From the NCBI GenBank assembly GCA_003024985.2, contig PXIH01S0012612.1: 12,796 nt of DNA. One strand, 5' to 3'. How positions within the stretch are numbered: the first letter of the stretch is position 1; every line of letters begins with the position of its first letter. This document shows positions 7,536 to 12,796 of this stretch, one piece after another. Source of the DNA: Euperipatoides rowelli. Its lineage: Eukaryota > Onychophora > Udeonychophora > Euonychophora > Peripatopsidae. The notes under the pieces are model-generated. The model saw only the letters and a list, made by a program, of their open reading frames with translations. It had not been told where the DNA came from and ran no database searches. The position numbers were made by a program, and so were the translations under genes.

Positions 7536-8913
7536 GCATCAAAACATGCGCAAAGGACTGAAAAAGATTATACATGATCATGTCAGGCCCAGGAGCACTA
7601 TTCTTATTGATTGATTGCAAAGCCTTGGCAACCACAGCTTCATTAACAACAAAATTGTAATCAGGGTTAACCAAATCGACCGTGAAGTCAAATAATGTGG
7701 AATCAAAAGCACTAAGACCATTAGCATCATCATAAATAAAGTATATGTGATCTAGCAGCTTCTGAATAATGTGTGTCCCCTTCACATATTCAGATCCCTG
7801 CTTTAGAAAATCAAAAGAAACTGATTTGTGTTTGTTAAAAATACAAAGGGGTGCCAAATACTTGACTTCACTATGCGATGCAATTAACTGCCGATGAAAC
7901 AAAATTGAATCAACCTTATCTTTGGCTGCAAGTAACTCCAACAGTTCATTTTTGCAATGAATAAAAAATGGAATTTTAGCATGATCAATATTATTCATAG
8001 CTTCTATATAGCGCTGTTTCTGAAAGATCGCTGCATTCAAGTGACGCTTCCAAACACAAGATGAATTTAACGTTAATGAAGTAAAAGTAGCCTTAAACAG
8101 AAACCAATCGATAAGTTGAAAATTATCAATAAATAAGTATCTATTTGCATTAATATATATTAAAGATCTGTCATTAAGCCTAAACTGAAAAACAGGATGA
8201 AAAAAGGGATGAGCCTGATCCCATACATATACATTTGCATTCTGGTAATCCAGAGCATAAAAATGCAGCAACAACACAGCATGGTCTGAAAACAGCACAG
8301 ACTTAACCATATAAGAATGTAACCAATACTGCAATAATTTGTAAAAAACATAATCAAGCCTATTAGAAGTGGTGGCAAAGTGAGTGGGAAGCAACTCATC
8401 CCTGCAAACAGAGTAGCATCCTGAAGGCCAGAAAAACTAGGCTAACTCCGATAATTTTTTGATAGTCAAATTCAGGTCACCAGCAAATACAATCTGAGCA
8501 CAGTGATTAAGAACGACAGCCAATAACCGCTTAACTAAAATCCTACTCAGTGCTAAACTGTTGGGCACATAATAATTTATAAACGCAGTCTTCAGACCCC
8601 CAAAAAAACATTCTAAAATAATATATCTATCATAATGTTAAATAATATGAAAGTTATTAATGCCCAAAGTTTGATAAATCATAATACATGTGCCTCGTAT
8701 AGAGGTGACCGCCCTGCCCTGAAAAACATAATACAAATGCTCAAACATATCCAAACCAGACTTCTGTTGCCGCCGCAACTTTGTCTCCTGGACAAATAAG
8801 ATGCCAACCTGATATTTCATAACAAGCTCATATAGATGCTTCTTCTTAGCAAAATTATTCAAACCCTGAATATTAGTTGAGGCTAATGTTACATTATTTT
8901 GGTGTGGCACCAT
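7513..8913 (-). pseudogene. ORF2 5' part: endonuclease, linker and first RT motif (Tx1/L1-type)
   Basis: A single frame runs from the ATG at 8913-8911 to the stop at 7513, broken only by TAA (8640-8638) and TAG (8439-8437). The start was chosen because MVPHQNNVTLASTNIQGLNN begins a few residues before the endonuclease's conserved Asn. Endonuclease motifs follow in order: NIQGLNN, ILFVQETKLR, RAVTSIRGTCIMIY, DRYIILECFFG, AFINYYVPNS, IVFAGDLNLT, SNRLDYVF and FSDHAVLLLHF. This enzyme nicks target DNA. The linker extends to about 7640, then NSAPGPDMI marks the RT entry. The last ~10 codons (after FAHVL) are probably not from this element, because the gypsy sequence begins there. All catalytic RT motifs are missing. 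Endonuclease residues N, E, D and the SDH pair look retained, unusual for a dead copy and suggesting moderate age. Confidence 0.85.
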
Positions 8914-9619
8914 TGCAAAGATACAAATGGGATAAAAGGAACATATCAAAACATAATGCCAAAAGACCTAATACATGGCATAACATATTACAAGACCACA
9001 GATGACATGTATAAAAACTGTATACATAGCATCGATGGAAACAAAAGAGCCAAAACTAAAAAACTAAACACCCCAACCCACCCCAACAAGCCAAAAAAAA
9101 ATCAGTACATGCTGAAGGACCAGGCAAGCACTCAACAAACAAGGGAACATACTTAAGTGCTGCACACAGAACCAGCACACAACAATATAAAATGCAAAAT
9201 CAAACACATTATACATACAAAGCAGTAAGCAAAAGGTGAAAAAACACATAAGATAACAAGGAAATGAGGCATCAGAAAAAACATAAAAAACAGCTCAAAA
9301 ACATACATAATATATAGATATAAGCATAACCAAAAAAAAACAAATAAATAATACCATACCTTTTAAGCAGACAACATAACACATGATCATATTGCCTAAA
9401 TGAGGTCCAGCCGACAGCTGCTTAAAGAAGCCAAACAGAATTATGTGCAACATGCACCTCACATGCACACACTGACTGAAAGGTACAACCACTGTGATAT
9501 AATAAATGGCAACATTTTATTATACAGGAATAGAGGCACACTAATAACATATGAACATACTGTACATCCTATCCTTCCATAAAGAAAACACAGGGAGAGG
9601 GGAAAACACAACAGAGCAT
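8914..9619 (-). other. Spacer between ORF1 and ORF2 of the Tx1/L1-type element
   Basis: About 706 bases separate the ORF1 stop from the ORF2 start. The plus strand is A/C-rich (for example ACCCCAACCCACCCCAAC near 9070), so the element's sense strand is strongly T/G-rich. Short open frames on it encode only hydrophobic, Cys-rich strings with no recognisable motif, which I attribute to T-richness. It may hold sequence needed for ORF2 translation, or a small insertion. Confidence 0.5.
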
Positions 9620-10609
9620 TCAGGATGAACTACCAACATTAGGTTTTGCACCCAACAGTTTCTTGACCAACTGTTTCTTCACATGTTCAATCTGTACAGC
9701 ATTCACAGTTAATCCAACAGTACCCTTGACATCTAACTTCAGNCGCTTAAAGTCTTCAGCATCAGCATAAGAACTCACATATGGAATGTTCGACACAGCA
9801 ATCTCAGATTAATTGACAGCATCCTGGTCACCAGCACGTGAGCCACCACCGGACACCTCCATAGCATCAGGCAACTTAGCTGCCACCAGCAGACGACTTT
9901 AGGCTCTCATTACAAGGCATGCTTATATGAATACTGACATGTGATCATTAAGCACATGGTCATGGTAGCATCACACCACTTTTACTGACACATAGCCACA
10001 GTATGGTTATCCTTTTTACAATGAAAACATAAAGGTTTCCAAAGGTGAGANTGCAACCAGCCACTAAGGCCTTAGGTGGCTTCAATGGCATAAGGAATAG
10101 AATCAAGAGTAGTCTGCTCATTCATGGCAAATGATATAAATATCGGTGTAGTGCTAATAGTTTTAGTATCGCTGATCTTGATACAGCTCGGCTTGAACTT
10201 CACCATACAAACAAAGAAGATTAGCAATTTCCTTCACAACCACCTTGGCAGGCATCCATAGTACTGCAAAGTCCACAATATTTAGAGAAGGCAAGGAGTT
10301 AGCATAAATCACCTGAAGGTTACCCAATATCATAAATTCCACACAGAATTGGGTCAAAGCTACCTCCGACTCAAAGTCAATGAAATTATAAACTGAATTA
10401 TTGAGTTTACTAAACTCCACTAAATGTTCAGTAAGATTTAATGAGTCCAGCACATCAATTAAGACACTAAACTGGAGAGATTGAGGCTGAAAATTTGTGT
10501 CAACAAACACGAATACTGTTGACATTGCCTCAACAAGCGAAGCATATCTACGAAAATTCACAATAATATTCTTCTTATAATTAATTAGCTTCTCACGAGA
10601 CTGTGACAT
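9620..10609 (-). pseudogene. ORF1 of the Tx1/L1-type element, RNA-binding protein with zinc knuckle
   Basis: ORF1 proteins of this group coat the element RNA. I place the start at the ATG 10609-10607 (MSQSREKLINYKKN), not at the first ATG of the open frame (10702), because the extra N-terminus is a low-complexity Cys/Phe/Tyr run. The first frame is open to 10163, but the true protein leaves it near 10200, where reading shifts to VKFKPSCIKISDTK, then PIFISFAMNEQTT and IPYAIEAT. A perfect C-x2-C-x4-H-x4-C knuckle is at 10029-9988. After stops, the C-terminal end is readable in one frame (AMEVSGGGSRAGDQDAVN, LKLDVKGTVGLTVNAVQIEH, KKQLVKKLLGAKPNVGSSS) and ends with TGA at 9622-9620. Length is about 330 codons. 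Ns lie at 9743 and 10051. The function rests on context and the knuckle. Confidence 0.7.
9988..10029 (-). other. CCHC zinc knuckle in ORF1
   Basis: The minus strand reads CFHCKKDNHTVAMC, an exact C-x2-C-x4-H-x4-C zinc knuckle. It is preceded by WKPL and followed by Q, a stop codon, then KWC. All four metal ligands are intact although stops flank the motif. Knuckles of this kind bind single-stranded nucleic acid. Confidence 0.85.
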
Positions 10610-10857
10610 TATGCAGAAACAATAACAGCAACAATGCCAAAAGTCAAACTTAGGTTTACCAAATAAAACGTTTCTGGAACGAAGCAACAGTGGGCGTATC
10701 ATGACAAAATACTTGCACTAAACAAAGCTGCCAACATAACAAAATGAGTAAAACACCAGCATACACAAGGCCCTATCCACTAAAAGGAACACAACCTGCG
10801 AAAAACAAGTGCAGATAATTCAACATAAATCCCCAGCAATATTCAAGTAATCAAATT
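10610..10857 (-). other. Probable 5' leader of the Tx1/L1-type element
   Basis: About 250 bases lie between the loss of the Jockey/CR1-type ORF near 10857 and the ORF1 start. They hold no recognisable coding motif. The upstream 31 codons of the open frame (10702-10610) are low-complexity and read here as leader. The exact 5' end is inferred only from where the neighbouring element stops. Confidence 0.45.
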
Positions 10858-10861
10858 AAAA

Positions 10862-12097
10862 GAGGCTCATGGGATAAGTGCCATTTATTGTTTTCCATGT
10901 TAAACAAATTAGGTGGAGAGTTCTCTGTAAATCAAGTGAGTGTCAACCTAACTCATCTCTTGCAGCAGTAGCACTAGACTGACCTTTTCCAAATACAATG
11001 TCCCTTGTGGCAGTATTGGAAACCACCTGAAGCCTATCAATTAAACTTTTTTTACAGGTTCTCTAAAGATATTGCAATAGTTGAGTCTCAAAGTGACCAA
11101 AGCAAAATATATTGAACATAAACTAGATCTATCTAGATAAGCCCCAAGTCTAAACAACATTTTTGATAAACCCATAGTTTTCCCAATCAAGGATAATACA
11201 TGAAGTTCTCAAGTAAGAAACTGATCGACCAAGATTCCCAATAACTTGAGTTCATTAAAAATTTTAATAAATTCTCCATAACATAAAATGATATTTTATC
11301 AAGACAAAAATCTATTATTCACTTCCTTGTTCCAACTAACATCAATTTTTTTTGGATTGAGCATAAGCTCATTCAAACTTATCCACTGTTCAAGTTTTTT
11401 TTAATTTTAGTTGAGTTCGAAGTTGATCTCTCCACATCGGTACCACTCAAAGAGAGCCTATATCATCAGCTAACAAAACCAGCTTAGAATGAATAGAAAC
11501 TCCAGTAATGTCATTAATAAAAATGTTGAAGAGGAGTGGCCCCAAAACAGAACCTTGGGGTACTCCCGATCTCACACTTTGCCTTGATGTGATTACATTG
11601 TTATGTCTAATCATCTGAAACCTGTCAGACAGGAAACTTTTGAACCATGCTGAATCAACAGCACTCATATTTAGGTCATTCAACTTCTTTATAATTAGGT
11701 GATGAGGAAGGCAATCAAAGGCACTCATCAAATCGAGGGAAATAACCACTACAATGTTTCCATTGTCGATGGAAATATGCCACTCCTCAACCAAATCCAA
11801 CAAACAGGTTAAAGTTGAATAGGATTTCCAAAAACACTTTGAGCAGAACTCAAAATTCGGCCTTTCTCTATAATAACCTGCAATGGGAGCATGCTATTTT
11901 CTCCAATATCTTACCCATAATCGGTAGCACTGAAATTGGTCTATAAATTTCAAACTTCAATGAGTTTCCTCCTTTAAATAAAGGCTTTATAAAAGCAGAT
12001 TTCCAACAAGATGGATAAATACCTGTCAGCAATGAATGGTGTATTATCAATGTCCAAAAGTCTGAATCAATGGGACAGTCAACTTCAAAATTTTAAC
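10862..12097 (-). pseudogene. Reverse transcriptase remnant, all blocks (Jockey/CR1-type)
   Basis: RT copies element RNA at the nicked target. Blocks in order: LLTGIYPSCWKSAFIKPLFK and EIYRPISVLPIMGKILEKI (12050-11868); then, after a frame shift, IIEKGRILSSAQSVFG; then the frame 11803-11447 with VVVISLDLMSAFDCL (catalytic Asp at codon 24), VRSGVPQGSVLGPLLF (codons 77-92) and VLLADD (catalytic pair at codons 113-114, with Leu in place of the usual Tyr/Phe). A TGA follows at GSL. The downstream blocks LEQWISLNELMLNPKKI (about 11365-11310), ELKLLGILVDQFLT (about 11252-11211), LVTLRLNYCNIFREP, IDRLQVVSNTATRDIV and LHLICLTWKTINGTYPMSL (to about 10865) complete the domain. Three or more frame breaks make it inactive. 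The set and order of motifs make the identification secure. Confidence 0.92.
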
Positions 12098-12796
12098 TCA
12101 AATTCCATCACTACCCATTGAAGAGTCATCGGGAATCTTTGTGATAAGATCGATCACCATCTCTTCTGGACACTGGAGAGAAACCAAAGAAATTAGATGG
12201 CACATTTTAATGATCTGATGATTTTCTATCAAAGCTCGAATCGGTAGGGTGAAAAATAATAAGTCTCTGTTAAAAGCACAAGGAGCTATAGGCAATAGAT
12301 TATTCAATGAAGTCTCAACACTATCATGAGTGAAAGTGGATGTAGCACTATCTGAAGGCTTTACCTTGTTACTCAAATATTTATTCATATCATCTAAATC
12401 AATTTGGTAATCATTTTTATCACTATTCTTCAATCCAAGGACATCTCTCATTATCTTCCACAAACCCCTGGTTTACCTCCACAAGACTTAATCTTATTGT
12501 TGATATACAATTTTTTGCGGCCTTGATCCTACAATTAACTTCCTTTTTTAACTTTTTTGTATTCTTTCTGTAAGCCAAAATCACCAGGTTAAAGCTTTAG
12601 TATGGGCTCTATTTTTGGAGCCCATTAGGAGCAAAATATGTGTCTATCCAAAGAGGTCTCTTTTGTTCAAGGCATTTACCAACAAGCCTAAAAGAGGCAT
12701 GTTTATCCAATTATAGGCATGTTTGTCAATAGCTAACTTTTTTATTATTTGAATTATTTGATATTTTTTCGTTCGTCATTAGCTCACAAACTTAAC
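12098..12796 (-). pseudogene. Linker between endonuclease and RT (Jockey/CR1-type)
   Basis: From the right edge the minus strand gives QKRPLWIDT (the PW motif; here P-L-W), then a basic run YRKNTKKLKKEVNCRIKAAKN, then the frame 12463-12098 with MWKIMRDVLGLK, a DLDDMNKYLSNKV segment (family D-x-N-x-Y-F), and the RT lead-in CPEEMVIDLITKIPDDSSMG SDGI. Two or more frame shifts lie between 12640 and 12463. The M at 12463 is internal, not a start. This region joins the target-nicking endonuclease to RT and has no enzymatic role of its own. Confidence 0.75.
12602..12625. repeat. 8-bp perfect inverted repeat
   Basis: ATGGGCTC at 12602-12609 and GAGCCCAT at 12618-12625 form a perfect 8-bp stem with an 8-base loop. 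It lies in the linker of the Jockey/CR1-type copy, where frame is lost, so it may mark a small rearrangement. Chance is possible. Confidence 0.5.

Larger units (their letters stand above)
7535..10857 (-). mobile_element. Tx1/L1-type non-LTR retrotransposon, 5' leader to start of RT
   Basis: Read on the minus strand this is a two-ORF non-LTR element: leader (about 10857-10610), ORF1 with a C-terminal zinc knuckle, a 0.7-kb spacer, and ORF2 with an apurinic-type endonuclease, linker and the first RT block. The endonuclease style (NIQGLNN, ILFVQETK, FAGDLNLT) and the zinc-knuckle ORF1 are typical of the L1/Tx1 group. I favour Tx1-like over mammalian-type L1, whose ORF1 is a coiled coil without a knuckle. 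The 5' side is present and the 3' side is lost, the reverse of ordinary 5' truncation during insertion. It is better preserved than the gypsy remnants. Confidence 0.75.
10857..12796 (-). mobile_element. Jockey/CR1-type non-LTR retrotransposon, ORF2 linker through RT C-terminus
   Basis: On the minus strand a non-LTR ORF2 enters at the window edge with its linker (QKRPLWIDT at 12667-12641) and runs through all RT blocks to the conserved tail WKTINGTYPMSL near 10865. There the Tx1/L1-type element's leader begins. It is thus missing its 5' part (outside the window) and the 3' end. RT follows the Jockey/CR1 style (SLDLMSAFD, GVPQGSVLGPLLFNIFIND). It shares linker architecture with the plus-strand fragment at 1-666 and is probably a relative, but too diverged in the linker to call it the same family. 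Confidence 0.85.

Noticed and set aside
8160-8399. 79-codon hydrophobic frame on the minus strand
   Set aside because: It is an out-of-frame shadow of the ORF2 endonuclease-linker frame, which carries the recognisable motifs.
9064-9492. Minus-strand hydrophobic, Cys-rich open frames that could suggest small membrane proteins
   Set aside because: The hydrophobicity follows from the T/G-rich sense strand of the spacer; no start context, motif or conservation supports a gene.
8899-9582. Plus-strand open frames of 60-85 codons (8899-9156, 9400-9582)
   Set aside because: They lie opposite the ORF1-ORF2 spacer of the minus-strand element and are A/C-rich low-complexity readings without a motif.
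1-12796. A host protein-coding gene with introns between the repeats
   Set aside because: Every stretch with coding character matches a retroelement domain; the remaining AT-rich parts show no exon-like conserved block.

Overview
The window reads as AT-rich, non-genic nuclear DNA from an animal, most likely an invertebrate, although the lineage cannot be fixed from this sequence. Nothing in it looks bacterial or viral in organisation. There are no operons, no ribosome-binding-site pattern and no long intact genes. No host (cellular) gene, tRNA, rRNA or CRISPR array was found. What can be recognised is a graveyard of four retrotransposon copies from at least three lineages, each broken by frameshifts, stop codons and truncation.

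Layout. (1) 1-~630, plus strand: the linker and the first reverse-transcriptase (RT) motifs of a Jockey/CR1-type non-LTR retrotransposon, cut at both ends. (2) ~667-1550: AT-rich DNA without genes, containing a pyrimidine tract next to a GGGGCC-rich island that may be a DNA-transposon end. (3) 1800-~3850, minus strand: the 3' half of a Ty3/gypsy pol gene (late RT, RNase H, integrase). (4) ~3851-~7535, plus strand: the 5' half of a Ty3/gypsy element, with a probable LTR carrying a TATA/initiator promoter, a primer-binding-site-like sequence, gag with two zinc knuckles, protease, and early RT. (5) ~7535-~10857, minus strand: a two-ORF L1/Tx1-type non-LTR element with 5' leader, ORF1 (zinc knuckle), a long spacer, and ORF2 endonuclease plus linker, broken at the start of RT. 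(6) ~10857-12796, minus strand: a Jockey/CR1-type element running from the linker through the whole RT to the conserved C-terminal region.

The parts do not work together as one pathway. Each belonged to a self-copying element, and none could now encode a full machinery. The most interesting structure is the arrangement. The two gypsy halves lie in opposite orientation and both break at the same RT motif. The plus-strand gypsy copy and the minus-strand Tx1-like copy are fused near 7535, with each broken inside its own RT gene. This suggests nesting followed by inversion or deletion, or an assembly join. I did not find a new biological system here. The findings concern rearrangement history and retained retroelement control signals.
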